This document shows positions 23,102 to 35,246 of a stretch of 64,000 bases of DNA, in pieces. Location: positions 21,858,101 through 21,922,100 of the forward strand of contig NC_092677.1 of assembly GCF_964355755.1 (NCBI RefSeq). Reading direction: 5' to 3'. The translations under genes were made by a program, and so were the position numbers. Below the pieces are notes generated by a model. It was not told the DNA's origin, ran no database searches, and saw nothing but the letters and a program-made list of their open reading frames with translations. Origin of the DNA: Antedon mediterranea. Taxonomy: Eukaryota; Echinodermata; Crinoidea; Comatulida; Antedonidae. Position 1 is the first letter of the stretch, and each line of letters begins with the position of its first letter.

Positions 23102-23866
23102 GTTAAAGAACTTTGTATACTATAGAGGGCCTAATCCCAGTCTTCTCAGTTTCCAGTTACTAAAGGAGGACAACAAGACAGTGGCGGATCCAGAGTGGGG
23201 CGCACGTCCCCCCTATAAATCTGAAGAAAAAAAATTATCCTACTATAAGGAACACAAATTTTGGAAAAAAAAAAGGACTTTCACTTTTGATTAAAACAAA
23301 TTGTTTCAGCGCCGTGCTAATTTACTTTTTATTAGAGGTCACCATTGCCGTTGCTGTCTGTAAATTTTTGTAGAATTACGAAATGACCTGAAATTTCACC
23401 TGAGAAATAAATGCATTTTGTACCCTGGATGGAACATGATATTGACTCGTGTACTGTACCCATACTGGGTGGGGCACGAACGATTCATACAAAGGACACC
23501 GTCATACAACCGCGTAGGCCTACCTATTGTTTAGATTGCTGGCAGTCAGCAAGCATAAAGTGTATATACGTCAAAAATGGAACGTCATGGTTACCCACAG
23601 TATGTGTGGCTAGTATAGTGTATCATCATAGAGGATATTTTAATAATAATATAGTACACTAACTGTGGTAATTATGTACTGTAGTATACATTACAGCAAC
23701 CAATTTTTTTTCTAGGCCACCTACCCAACTATATCAATAGCTATTTATATTTATTTATATTTAATTTCCTCAACAAATTGAATAAATAAATAAATATTGA
23801 TCTATAATAAGTATTAAATGTTGCGCTTTTTTCGGGGCTTCCCCTAGATGTACGTTTGCATTGAAC

Positions 23867-24360
23867 CAAAGAACTTATAACACAAGAATCTCCTGTTCTT
23901 CAATTTGCATTCAAAACACAGTATCGGAAGTACAGGGTTAAAAGGTCAAACTGGGCGACGCCATTTCACAGCATGGAGCAGCGCCCCCTCCAAACTAGGA
24001 AGTCAATTACTCTACCCCCTAGAGTATTAGCAGATCCCCTCTATGATTTTGACTTTCTAATTTGATGCGGGCGCCCTACTCCTCAGTCAATTACTCTATC
24101 CCCCCTAGAGTATTAGCAGATCCCCTCTATGATTTTGACTTTCTAATTTGATGCGGGCGCCCTACTCCTCAGTCAATTACTCTATCCCCCCTAGAGCATT
24201 AGTAGATCCCCTCTATGATTTTGACTTTCTAATTTGATGCGGGCGCCCTACTCCATGGCTCACAATGGCGCCACCCATAGCTCTATTCTATCCCACAATG
24301 CCTTTCGAAATTGTTACGCGCTTCGGACGAACAGCAGATTCTTGTGTTATAAGTTCTTTG
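23867..24360. mobile_element. 494-bp hAT-type MITE carrying a triple tandem repeat
   Basis: The termini are inverted repeats of about 30 bp, perfect for the outer 25 (starts CAAAGAACTTATAACACAAG). Both flanks carry ATTGAAC (23860-23866 and 24361-24367), 7 bases, or 8 with one mismatch, as hAT elements make. The outermost CAAAG fits the hAT terminal consensus YARNG. The interior holds three copies of an 84-86-bp unit. No coding capacity. Confidence 0.8.
24001..24254 (+). repeat. Three tandem copies of an 84-86-bp unit
   Basis: Units start at 24001, 24085 and 24171 with AGTCAATTACTCTA and end GCGGGCGCCCTACTCC. They are nearly identical, differing by an indel in the C run and AGAGTATTAGCAG against AGAGCATTAGTAG. 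High identity points to recent amplification inside the MITE. Confidence 0.92.
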
Positions 24361-24928
24361 ATTGAACTTGAACGCAACGCAATCAAAACTAAATGCTGAG
24401 TGAATAAATTTGGCAACAAAATGTTATATTGTCCTTCAATTTAGTCACATGTGTTTATTGGAGGGAAAAAGTATAATCGTTTTGCTCATTGGTACCATGC
24501 TACATATGAGAGTGTCTTTTCCTGCAAATTAGAGATGCCATTTATCATGAATTTTATGTGCGAGAGTACCATTTCCGGCTATCTGGGGCGTCATTTAACA
24601 AAGTTCGCTTCGCCACAGGTTTTCTCGACGGCCCAGGACAAGCACCCTTTTCCGACATGTGCAAACGCTGACTTGCGCAAAACGCCCTATTGTGACGCTT
24701 TTACTCAAAATAGGCCTATGGGGAAAATGTCACCATTTAATAGGCTAGTACCTCAGTTTTCATATTTAAAATATCAATTTTTAATACATTTATAATAAGT
24801 GCCATTTCCGACCATCTAGAGGTGTTATATTTCAAAATTGTCTCAGCTCAGCCCCACCATGGTTGGGGGTATGGACTCTCTACAGTTGCGCCCCCCCCCC
24901 CTTTCACAAAATCCTGGATCCGCCCCTG

Positions 24929-25426
24929 AAAGAGAATATATATGTAGTATCACCGGTCAGTTTAGAATTAATGTTCTGTGCCTGATGTGTTTATATAAAT
25001 ACTCTTCAATTCGAAACAATTAATTTTTTTTTGTGAACTCAATTAGCATTGTTGATAATCAGTGTATCATGTCTCAGCTTATATATATATTGTGCCAGAT
25101 CTGTGGTACATACTGTATCAGTTCGAAATCTGAGTTGCACTGAAAAGATCTAATAAGATTGAAACAGTACTGTCTGCAGCAAGTTTTTGCAGTTCCACTT
25201 TAAAAAACTAATCACAGACAACCTTTGAACAGTTTGGGCACTGTTGTAAAAGTGAACTAAAATAATGTAACTATATACCTTGCATGCCTCATACCTTTGG
25301 AAATGATAAAATAATGCCTCGCACAAGTATTCGCTGCCTCACACTTTGTCAACACTCCCTACCTAACGATATGAAAAATCTTAATATAAGTTTAACCGTG
25401 ACCAGCTTTCATTTAATTACAGGTGC
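24929..25426. other. Non-coding stretch
   Basis: No feature is visible other than short AT-rich tracts. Confidence 0.4.
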
Positions 25427-25665
25427 CGACTTCGCTCCTCTAATGATTCCACCCATCCACGATCTAATAGGAAAGCTGGTAACAATGCTTTTTCTGTTGC
25501 CGCTCCACGGATCTGGAATGCGCTACCCGTCGATTTGAGAGGAGCGAATTCGGTACCTCTATTTAAACGTCAACTTAAAACTTTTCTTTTTAATTAATTA
25601 ATAGGTATTTTTAGGCTCTCTGTTCTTTGTAGGGCGCCATATAAAAACCTATAGAATAGAATAGA
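25427..25665 (+). pseudogene. LINE (non-LTR retrotransposon) 3' end: ORF2 C-terminus plus tail
   Basis: The frame 25427-25597 encodes NNAFSVAAPRIWNALPVDLR and SVPLFKRQLKTFLFN then a stop. This is the conserved C-terminal segment of CR1/L2/Rex-like LINE ORF2 proteins. About 60 bases of 3' UTR follow, ending in GGGCGCCATATAAAAACC and a TAGAA microsatellite (ATAGAATAGAATAGAATA), the typical short tandem tail of such elements. The rest of the LINE is missing, as in a 5'-truncated insertion. Confidence 0.8.
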
Positions 25666-25954
25666 ATATATTATGTTTTTTGTAATGCATGAAATTGGTT
25701 CAAATGATTTAAATAACATAAATATTTTTTGATCAGCAATCATTGTCATCACAAAATCATCTCTTACTTAATTTTGTAGCCATGCAATATACTACCTTAG
25801 TTTATATAATGAATAGATGCCAACTAAATTTATTATGATCCCAACCTTTCACATAGACCTTGATGATAGACCTTAGGAATGAGAGAAGGAAGCAATTGCA
25901 TATTGAACCTGTTATTTGTGTTAAATGTACATTATATACACCAGGTTTATCATA

Positions 25955-26850
25955 AGGCCTTTTCACACAGAACTTCGGCAATATTGCGGTAAGCAAGCTG
26001 GCGTTATTGCCGGTCTAAACCCATTCACACAGAAGGTAATATTACGGTAATTTTACCGTTTTCACAGTGAAAAGGCGCAATTTAAACATTACTGTCTTAA
26101 TAAAATAGAGGTCGCACTTTTTGAGAAAAAAAAATGGCGGGCACCTCGTCCGCCGCCGGCGACAAAACATGCCATGCCATGCACGCACATGTTTGCTGAT
26201 GTTGTTTTGTGTGTCCGTCGTTTAGTTTTATTGGTTTTATTGGTTACGATGTATAAAACCTATATTTTTGCCCAACACCACTCCGTGCTAATAACTGCCC
26301 GATCGTGATTGCCATTCTACAGAAACAAAATCTATTATGCCTACAAATAGACGCGAATTTAATTATCAGAAGCTGTTATGAGCTAGCACCGGGAGCGCGC
26401 AACGGAGGATGTTCCTGCTAGAACTATGCTAACTAGGGCCTAGGCTTACGTATGTTACAGCAAGTTAAATAATCTTTGGATCAACATCTGTTATATTGTT
26501 ATTATTATTGGCTGTATTCTTCCATTGTATTATTTATAAACTAACCTAAAAATATATATATATATGGATATAATCTAATAATTTGGCCTAAAGTAATTGC
26601 CACATTCTTTCTCAACCAAGGAAAATGTCCCGAATTTATCCTTGCTTCACTGCGTAAGCAGGCATTATATCGTGGACTCTTTCACACAGATCAGGCTTAC
26701 GACCGTGACGGTAATGTTACCGCAATTTTACTAGGTCCAGAGGCGGTCTAACGGAAGCCGGCATTAAGGGGTTTTTACCCTTTCACACATAAGCCGGCGT
26801 TCGCGAATTACCGCAATATTACCGTCTTACAGCTCTGTGTGAAAGGGGCT
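25955..26850. mobile_element. 896-bp non-autonomous DNA transposon with CTTTCACACAG termini
   Basis: The left end AGGCCTTTTCACACAGAAC and the inverted right end (CTGTGTGAAAGGGGCT) are followed inward by matching AATATTGCGGTAA segments. Extra internal repeats of CTTTCACACA and ACCGCAATATTACC occur near 26030, 26700 and 26785. A 3-base ATA lies on both sides, possibly the target duplication, which would fit Harbinger-like elements. No open frame for a transposase is present. Confidence 0.65.
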
Positions 26851-26920
26851 ATAGTCTGATTCAAACCATAGTTAACATACTTCACAATCCAACCTATATC
26901 AGCGTTGGTGCAAATTGGTA

Positions 26921-27001
26921 TTTCTATTCTATTCTATACAAGTTTTTATATGGCGCCCTACAAAGAACATAGTCATTATTTAAAAAGAAAAGTTGACGTT
27001 T
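26921..27001 (-). repeat. LINE 3' tail, inverted relative to 25427-25665
   Basis: The minus strand reads AACGTCAACTTTTCTTTTTA, then TTCTTTGTAGGGCGCCATAT and a TAGAA tail. This is the same LINE 3' end as at 25565-25665 with an internal deletion. The two tails point toward each other and enclose the CTTTCACACAG element. Confidence 0.75.
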
Positions 27002-28063
27002 AGGATATTTTAGGATATTGTAGGTTGGTTGTTGTAATATTTTAATATTAAAGATAACAGAATCATGAACACATTTAAGTGTAATAAGCCTACTGTTTTA
27101 AATTGAGCATCCAGCTTCTTTTGAATGTCTAGTTGATCAGTCAGTTTTTTAATACTGAACTATCACTGATTAGAAATAGGTAATTAAGTAGTAATAGTTA
27201 ATTCATACTACATTCTTTCTATAGCTGGTATTTTTTGTTAATAGAGAGGTTTTGCAACGCTATAATTATACGATAACGAAAACGGATACGTCACACACAC
27301 ATATTCGTTTTCATAAGCCAGTAAAAATCTGTTTCGCATAACAACAAATATTGAGGCTGCCGTCCAAAGTATGACTGGTAAAATTTAATGAAGCACAGGT
27401 ACGTGTTCCTTGGCTGGCTGCTAATTCTTAAAATTGACCTGACATTTTTAGTAAATCACTTTTTGTAAATTACTTTCAATAAATCTATAATTCATTATTT
27501 TATAGTCATGAATCAATTCTTGAAGTGCAAAGATCAAAAACTATGCTCGTTTTGTAGTTACGAATATGTTATTTGTCAACATGAATACGCTTTACGAATA
27601 TGAAATGAGGAACAGCTCAAAACTTTTCAGTATCATATTGTAAGATTGCGAAACTTCCCTATTATCATAGTTTTAACATTTTTAAACACAAGTAGCATAG
27701 TGTGGCTACTCTTTTGCCATGCAAGTATTGTCTGTGTAAGCTAGTCCTAAAAATCAACTTATAAGGCCTAAAAAAAAAAATTGTTGGTTTGCTGTTATTT
27801 TTTTTTTTTTGGTGGAGGGGGGGGGGGGGGAAGTTTTTGTTTTTGTTTTTTTTTAATGTTAATTTCTCTGTTAATTGTACGCGAATTTGAGAGTAACAAA
27901 CACACTGAATAAAACAATGAGCTCAAACATCTATTCATAATTTGTTTCACACTTTAATTCTGTTTTGGGCGCGTTAGGCCCCGTGACTAAACTAGTCTAG
28001 GCTAGGCCTACTACACAGTAAGTCGTCGTTAGCAGGCCTAATTAAATATTTTAGAATTTAGTG
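27002..28063. other. Non-coding stretch with homopolymer tracts
   Basis: No gene is visible. Around 27770-27855 there is a run of A, then T, then G homopolymers (including about 14 consecutive G). This could be hard to sequence or assemble. Confidence 0.45.
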
Positions 28064-28065
28064 TA

Positions 28066-30371
28066 CCGTATATTTCGGTGTATAAGTCGCACCTGTGTAT
28101 AAGACGCACCCCTGAGAGTAAAATATCGGTATTTTGTATATCGTCGATGTATAAGATGCACTTTATATTTCATCAAAACAATGTTTTTTCTCACCTAGAC
28201 TCGGCCGCGCCCAGCCTCAACAAGAAGGGAAGTCCCCCATTCCGTCAGTTCTTTCTAACTTGTTATTCATGAGTTTCGCACCCGCAACATCGAGTGCATG
28301 ACCACACGTGTGTGTGGGCTAGCCTCGCTCGATCCTTTTATCGAGAGGGCGCACGTTTCACGGACAATCGTATTCGATTAGTATCTATGTATCCTAGAAG
28401 TGTGTACGCTAGGTCTATGCTATAATCAACTGGAGAATATACTAGTCGAATACCGTTACACCATGTGGTTGCCAAGAAGGGCTCGCTCGCGCTGGGGGTA
28501 CGGCGGTCGGCGATCGTGCGTATAACTCTGGGGCGGATCCAGAGGGGGGTCCACAGGGTCCGGACCCCCCCCTAAATTTTAAGGGTGCCCTTTTTTTAGA
28601 GGTTCAATATTTTATTTGTGTGACATATTTGTGTGTATATTAGTATGCACAGAGTAGGCTACACTAACCCCAAAAATAAAACAGAAATTGATCACAATGA
28701 GCGTGATGTTAAGTTACGGCGGCCGATCAAAGAGCATCGTGAGAGGTGGTGACGCGTGATGATCTCTACTTAAACTTCTAAATATAGATCGTTTCACATA
28801 CTACAGAGGGCGCATGTAAACTTTTTACTCAGCGTACGTTACCATGCGCGCTATGTCATTGACGCGATTATTTGTCCATTGGTAAACACATTTTTATGTA
28901 TTATTATTCTGAAAATAATTGAACTGTAAACATAATTCTTTTGAGTATTTGTTTATTTACATCATTCCATCAGATCAACTATTTTTTATTTCCATTACAT
29001 CCAACCAAACATGTAAAAAATGTAGTTAAAATATCATACTATCTAGCACGTACGACCATACGCGGTAGATTGTTTACTCAAAAATCATCATTCAACCTTG
29101 TTTTTGTAGTTGATCCTCTCATGACCTGGGATTTGTTTGTCTTCATACGCCAAAAAAATATTTTTTTCTCGATATGAAGCCTTTATTATTCAAATCTTTT
29201 AAAGAAAAATCACACATACCATAAAGAAGGTTCATTTATTTCATTTTTGAAACAATATTTTTGAAAATTACGTGAGGCTCAACTAAAAAACCACCATTTT
29301 GTGATATTATGTCATCGTAAGCCAATCAAAGCTGAGCTTTCCCGCGTTCGGCAGAGCTCACGGTTGAATGATTTTGGATTCTGGCTATTTGATTGGTGGA
29401 CGCGAATCACCCACAGCGGAATGTTTTCTCTCGCGTGTACCAAGAAGTCACGTGATCTCTCTGTACTGAACGGTACTACACAAATTTAGAGCAATGAATT
29501 TGTACGAATTCCATTAAATAAACAACTCTATATATTTTATAAACATTTAATAACATATTTTATTGATATTTCCAATGTTGATATATAAAAGAAATTACTA
29601 TAAAACGTAATTATATGTAATTATTTTAGCTAAAAATGGCGCAATTTGTTTACAACGTTCGTGGCTAAAAACGATCATTTTCGGCAATGTTTTAGACCCT
29701 ATATTTCGAAAACTACAAGTCAGATTTTCGTAATTCTTTCTTTCTTGGAATATTGAAACAAAATACCAACAGATAATGTTTAAATTGGTTGAAAAATAAC
29801 AACTTTTAATTTTGCATCGTTGTCCCTGCTAATAAGTGTCATTTCTAGCGAACTAGAAAGGTGCCATTTATCATGGATTTTGCGTGCGAGAGTGCCATTT
29901 CCGGCCATCTAAGTGTGTCCTGTAACAAAATTCGCTTCGCCACAACCCCCACCATGCTGTGGCTCAAATACTCAATATCTGATGTGGCCTTTTTATCGGC
30001 GGACCCCCCCCTCAAAAATGTCTGGATCCGCCCCAGTAAGTATAATACTATTCCAATCGTAAACGTTTACAAATGAAATTTTATCGGAGCCCCTAAAACA
30101 GCTCCATAATGAACAAATCTTTTTATCATATTTAGTACAAAATCACGCTAAAATGCCTTGAAAACTAGCAGGTTGCTGTTACGTTAGTACACTGTACTGT
30201 AGCTGGCTAGGCCTACTCTTTAGTACTAGGCCTTGCCTTAAAAAGCCCAGGCCTAGCCAACGAGGTGGCAATATCTGTGTGGTGAGGCATTTATGTTTGG
30301 TGTATGACGCATCCTTAATTTAGAGGTTAAATTTGCATGTCAAAAGTGCGATTATACACCGAAATAAACGG
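28066..30371. mobile_element. TA-flanked (Tc1/mariner-type) MITE interrupted by a second element
   Basis: The left end CCGTATATTTCGGTGTATAA and the inverted right end (TTATACACCGAAATAAACGG read on the plus strand as ...CGATTATACACCGAAATAAACGG) are flanked by TA (28064-28065, 30372-30373). Inside the left arm the phrase TATAAGNCGCACC repeats. The middle (28528-30036) is an unrelated GGATCC-terminus element, so the original MITE is about 0.8 kb. No transposase frame remains. Confidence 0.7.
28528..30036. mobile_element. Fullest copy of the GGATCC-terminus DNA element, nested
   Basis: The termini are CTGGGGCGGATCCAGA and its exact reverse complement, 16 bp, followed inward by G runs on the left and C runs on the right. 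The interior contains the block GCTCACGGTTGAATGATTTT to GACGCGAATCACCCACAGCG (shared with 3400-3540 and 49066-49180). It also contains GTGCCATTTATCATGGATTT with GTGCGAGAGTGCC (shared with 24537 and, inverted, 1250-1290). No target duplication is obvious. No transposase is encoded. Confidence 0.7.
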
Positions 30372-30825
30372 TACATTATTATTTTAATTGTTTCATCCTC
30401 GCACACTCGATTAACACCTTTTCGGCCAAAAAAACTCATAAAAAAACTTTTTTTTTAAAGCGCCCTCAACGTAAAAAAAAACCTTTTTTCTTATCTCCGC
30501 CCCTAATTTTTGGCGAAATTAGGGGCGGCGGATGACAGCAAACAAACTATTTAGTTTTTTTGGGCCTAATTATGTTTCCTCAGTCAGTAACATTTTAAAT
30601 TTTGAACTAAAATTTATTGGACTGATTTTTTGGTAAAATAATGAATACATTGTGCTTCTGTGTTTAATGCCGGTCAGTGGCACAAGTGGAGGAGATATGT
30701 CCCACTTGTCTCCCCCAGGATCTGTGCTGTTAATGCCGGTCATGGATTAAGGTGAGTTACAGTGAGTTACTTACTGAATTTGTGAACATACCCTGACTTT
30801 AAAAGTAGAATCTTCACTATAGGGC
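30372..30825. other. Non-coding stretch
   Basis: No gene is visible. Between 30480 and 30530 the sequence CCGCCCCTAATTT is followed by AAATTAGGGGCGGCGG, an inverted pair of about 15 bp that can form a hairpin. Confidence 0.45.
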
Positions 30826-32300
30826 CAACCCTGGGCTCGCACTGGCCGATCGCCAAGTCGCCATGGGCGAAAACGTTTCCAGATTGGCGAAAAATAAAAC
30901 GGCTACTTTAGCTATTTTGGCGATGACATATGATAAAATAGATAATTAAATAATCATTTTGGCGAAAGCATAAAGTCCAACTAAAAGGTCCATTTGTCGA
31001 TCTCCAAGCATTTATTTTGTTCGTTATCACGTTGTTTAGGCCTACTTCAAGCTCCATTTTTCGTCAACTTGTTTCGTTGTACCAGGCGTCTCTTTGTTAT
31101 TTAAAAAAGATGGAGATAGCAGCAGAGGTAGACTGCACAGAGAGAGACAGACGTTACACGACACATGGATGATGAAGTCTACCCAAACTATCACGTGTTG
31201 TGCGCTGCACAAACGACTACTTAGCTGACGGTCGGCTAATTACCGGGATTGTCTATTTTTCGATAGGGGTGTACTTTTCAGATTAAAAAGAAACATTATA
31301 GTATCTTCGATGAATTTAATCTTATCGAAATCAAACATGTATGCGTTATGCATTTTAGAGTCTTTCAATTTAATGTAGTTTCCTATTTTACCCGTAATAA
31401 ACTTCCCTCGTGCGTCAGTGTAAACAAAACAACGTGCGGGAAATGGTAGAGTCTAACAGGGATTTAGCTAAACACACACGTGCACCTGAGCGGGGCCGGC
31501 CGCCGGCTTCTGTGTAATTGTTAATATTGTGTAAATAAATAATAATCGGGATAAATTTCTTGCCCTGCCAGAAACGCTTCGGCGCAGCCTTGAGGGATGG
31601 AAAGACGTGTACTCTGTGCTTTGGCCTATATTATCTTACGTTCAACAATGATACGAGTGTTCGTTTGCTAGGAATTTTCGTCAATATTTTTAGCATAGCC
31701 TACGATATACCGTTGTTGTACATCATTTTGTAGGCCTAGGCTTAGGCCGGCGGTTCTGCACTTTCGCACCTCTTGAGCATACCCAATTTGTGACCGTGAA
31801 GTCTAGGACACGATTTTCGCCTGGTACGCGATGGAAGCCGTCACACACAAACATGACCAGCCAAGCGTAAAAAACAAAAGTAACATAGCATTCAGGGGAT
31901 TTCAAAAAAATTTAAAATGTTTCTTATTAAATTGATAACTGTATGAATGCTGTATGATTAAAAACAATTTGAACAATTGTTTTGATCATGTAAAAAAAAT
32001 ACAAAAAGAATATTATTTTTTTAATCATACAGTGATTTAGGCATGGTTCTTTATCTCAATGCCTTACAAAAATGTTCAGGGAACAGTGTATAGACCTGTT
32101 GACATAGATAAATTGACTAAAATGTTTTTAGCATTATATTTCAACAATTTTAAATTATGGCTAAAAACAGATTCATTTGGCTAAATAAAAAAATTTGATT
32201 TTAGCCATTTTGGCTATAGATAAACTGATTTGACTAAAAAAAATATTTAGACTTTCGCCAAATGGCTAAACAAAATGAAATGTTAGTGCTACCCCAGCAA
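30826..32300. mobile_element. Putative inverted-repeat DNA element (GCCAAATGG type)
   Basis: The left end CCCTGGGCTCGCACTGGCC is imperfectly mirrored by the right end (GTTAGTGCTACCCCAG). Flanking inner sequences on both sides are rich in TGGCGAAA / TTTCGCCAAATGGCTAAA. Copies of the ends occur at 18885-18985 and 44945-45005. The middle has no recognisable frame. Edges are approximate and the target duplication was not identified. Confidence 0.45.
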
Positions 32301-32872
32301 CCTTAAATAATTTTTCCAAATTGTACCCAAAATCATACTGACAGTGAAAGTTAACTAGATGAGAGAAGTCTATATTTTATAAATTTTAAGTAATAAAAGT
32401 GCTTAGAGTATATAAGATATACATGTAATTTGGCTGATGACTGATGCAAGTAATTATTGTGTAGGACATATAGACCTTGCCTTCCTATGTCACCTGTCGG
32501 ACACCTTGAACAGCTTATTGACAGATTGAATATAAATCAGTTAGCAAAGCAAAATCTAGCTAGAAAAGCCAGCAACAATAAAACATTTTGTTGCAATTTC
32601 TTTTAGCATTCTGACCAGGGATTATATCTTGACTATATATGATCTTCTTTAATTATCTGCAGATGATGGTATTCCACAATAATGCTTTTTAATGATAATA
32701 ATTTCTCATCAACAAACGCATTTTTTTGTGTCATTTAATAGTACAGTATATTTAAATTGCTGATTGATGTTAACATGATTTTTAAAGTTTGAAGTGTGTG
32801 TGTTGTGAACACAACTGAAAGCAGTTTGATATGCTCTAACATGATTACAAATTGATTTTTAGCATTTTCTAT
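32301..32872. other. Non-coding stretch
   Basis: AT-rich sequence. I see no feature in it. Confidence 0.4.
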
Positions 32873-32876
32873 TTAA

Positions 32877-34864
32877 AGTGGAGCTACACTCAGACTTTCT
32901 CAGCTTATATTATGTTTAAGTATGTTTAATTGAAAGTGATTACATAAAAAAAAACAGGGAAAATACGGAAATATTTTCCAAAAACTCATTTCTAAAAAAT
33001 CGGTCAGAAAATAGTATTTTTTAATACATTACACTTTTTCAGTAACTTAGGGGTTATTAGTTTACAATACGTCGCGAAACGCGTTACACTTAGCAACTGA
33101 CGCGTTTTAGTCGCCGTTTAACGCATGGGTGAAATGTCTCCCCTTTGGTAAATTATGTGTCGAAAAATGGGGAATAAATTTTATACACACAATTAATATG
33201 ATTTGTTTAGGCCTAAGTAATATTTCCGATAAAAAGTATAATTTACATGTATTGTAACCTCATGATCCCAACAACAGCATAATAATCTTATCACTATCAG
33301 ATTGCTTATTAACTTTAAGCTAGGCCTAGCTAAGCCGTCTGCTCAGCCTAGCTAACCTTGAATTTTTTTCTAGGCCAAAATGCATTCATGGGTTTAAAAA
33401 TTCTTGGTCGTTTCGCCCCATTTTCTCGCACACATTAAGAATTGTGAAACACAAAATCATATACAGAACAAGAGTAGTAAAGTGTAGTAAAGCGATGTGG
33501 AAGCTTAGGGCCTGACTGAAAAGCAACTATTCAGGCACCCTATCATGGCCCATATGGGTAGAACAGCAGAACAAACTTCACTGCTGGATGTCAGCCTAGC
33601 TAGAGGCCAAGCAGCATCGGTACATACCTACACTCTAGTAGGCCTAGGCCTAGCTTTATTGAATATATAGCCACATCTTCCTCAAATCTCGTTAAATTTG
33701 ACATTTTAGTAATAGTCTCATAATCACATTATTACACTGTGAAACATGATAGGTTCACATTCAGAATGTTTTAATATACTTTTTGCCCGTCAAAAATAAC
33801 ATCGCGACAAAATAACAGATCGCCAGCTGCAGTTATGATTGTGAAAAATGTCACGTGATCATACTCCCTAGCAAAATAAAAAACCCAATTGGACCCGAAC
33901 AGGGGAAAGTGTCTATTTACGCAAAATTGCGCAATGTATACGCGATAACAATACCAGAAATAGAAAGATCTGGAAAAATTACATAAAACTACATTTTAAA
34001 TTTTTTTTTTAGTGAAGAAATTAATTTTTTAGGATTATTTAAATATACCCCCCTTTTGCATGTATAAGAATAGGAAATTACAAGGTATCCCCCCAAAACG
34101 CAAAAAGGCGTGATTTTCAAGAAACTCGTACTCATTGAAAAAAATTTCAAAACAATATGAAGCATGGGGGATGATATTTTTAAAGACCCCTTCCCTGCAA
34201 TTTTGGACGTTTTTTGGAAAATAATACATATATATCACTTTAAAAACATTAAACCATGTCATTCCTTGTCTTAAATGTACGTTTTATGGTAAATTATGAT
34301 AAAAAGTGAGAAACAATGCACTACCTAAGTAGCTCGCGGCGATCGACCTCTCGTGGACGGTCTCAGGCCTAGCCTAGCTAGGCTTAGTTTTGTAGGCCTA
34401 GCTGGTAAACATCGGTAACGTACGAACATCGTACGCTAGCTATATACCTAGCCTGACGTTGTATAGTTGCTGCATTAATTGTCTTTCTATTTTTGCCAGA
34501 CTCCGTTGATACAAATTGGGGAACACCCGGTATTTTCGCTGAAAAGTTAGGAGTCTTCCATTTGTTTTGGCTTCACGATCGATCGAAAAGTGGGCGAATT
34601 ACAGGTGAAAAACAAAAATATCAATCCGCGCGCAATGCATTTTGGGATTTATAGCGGGCCGCTATAATTATTAAAATCGATTTATTTTTCACATTTTTAA
34701 CCGTTTAAAGACGAAAAAAGTTATCGCAATAGGACCATATAGTATTATTTTTACATTAAATATAGTTTGTGATCTTAAATTAGATCTAAAAAACGTAGGG
34801 AATGGGGCTTTAAATAATAGTTGAAATGTATGAAAAATAGTAATTTTCTGGGTGGAGCTCCACT
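32877..34864. mobile_element. 1988-bp TTAA-flanked non-autonomous DNA transposon
   Basis: The element starts AGTGGAGCTACACTCAGA and ends as the inverted CTGGGTGGAGCTCCACT. It is flanked by TTAA at 32873-32876 and 34865-34868. TTAA duplication is made by piggyBac and Kolobok transposases, and the GTGGAGCTCCAC palindrome at the end is suited to terminal recognition. Only short open frames are present. It contains GGCCTAGGCCTAG at about 33640 and a GC-rich patch near 34330-34380. Confidence 0.7.
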
Positions 34865-35246
34865 TTAAGCATGCAATGCACATACTGCTGTTGATTAAAA
34901 CATGTCGGTTTCAAAGTATAATGAAATTTCAATAAATCATGCTTAGTTACGTTGCACAACCATATCATCTTAACATGAAATTTGTTGCACGAGTTCACAT
35001 AGATGTTAATATTCTGAATAAGTTAAAACATTTCCGTTAGCAAGTTTTAGAGATATCCTACATCACCCACAAACATTGAATAACCAATGATATGTTGAAG
35101 AGTGATCCTTGACGATGGGGATAATGAAAATGGGACAACTAGAATTCCACTTGATGTTAACAATCAATACAAAGATTGTGATTAGAAATGATCATGATTA
35201 ACCTTAATACCCATAACCAATAATAAAAGGTAACCTAATAGACATA

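Larger units (their letters stand above)
23179..24928. mobile_element. Non-autonomous DNA element of the GGATCC-terminus family, with a nested hAT MITE
   Basis: The left end reads CAGTGGCGGATCCAGAGTGG and the right end is its near reverse complement (CTGGATCCGCCCCTG, ending 24928), both followed inward by G/C runs. The inner part around 24537-24600 matches 29857-29930 of the fuller copy at 28528-30036. A hAT-type MITE sits inside at 23867-24360. No transposase frame is visible. Target duplication is not clear, so the superfamily stays open. Confidence 0.6.

Noticed and set aside
24001-24254. CRISPR-like array
   Set aside because: Units are contiguous tandem repeats without unique spacers, in a eukaryotic MITE.
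31114-31170. Possible first exon beginning ATGGAGATAGCAGCAGAG before GTAGAC
   Set aside because: The donor is poor, the region lies inside a putative DNA element, and no following exon is seen.
32470-32585. Open stretch reading VGHLEQLIDRLNINQLAKQN
   Set aside because: Looks protein-like over about 40 codons, but I recognise no family and no splice sites, so I could not support a feature.
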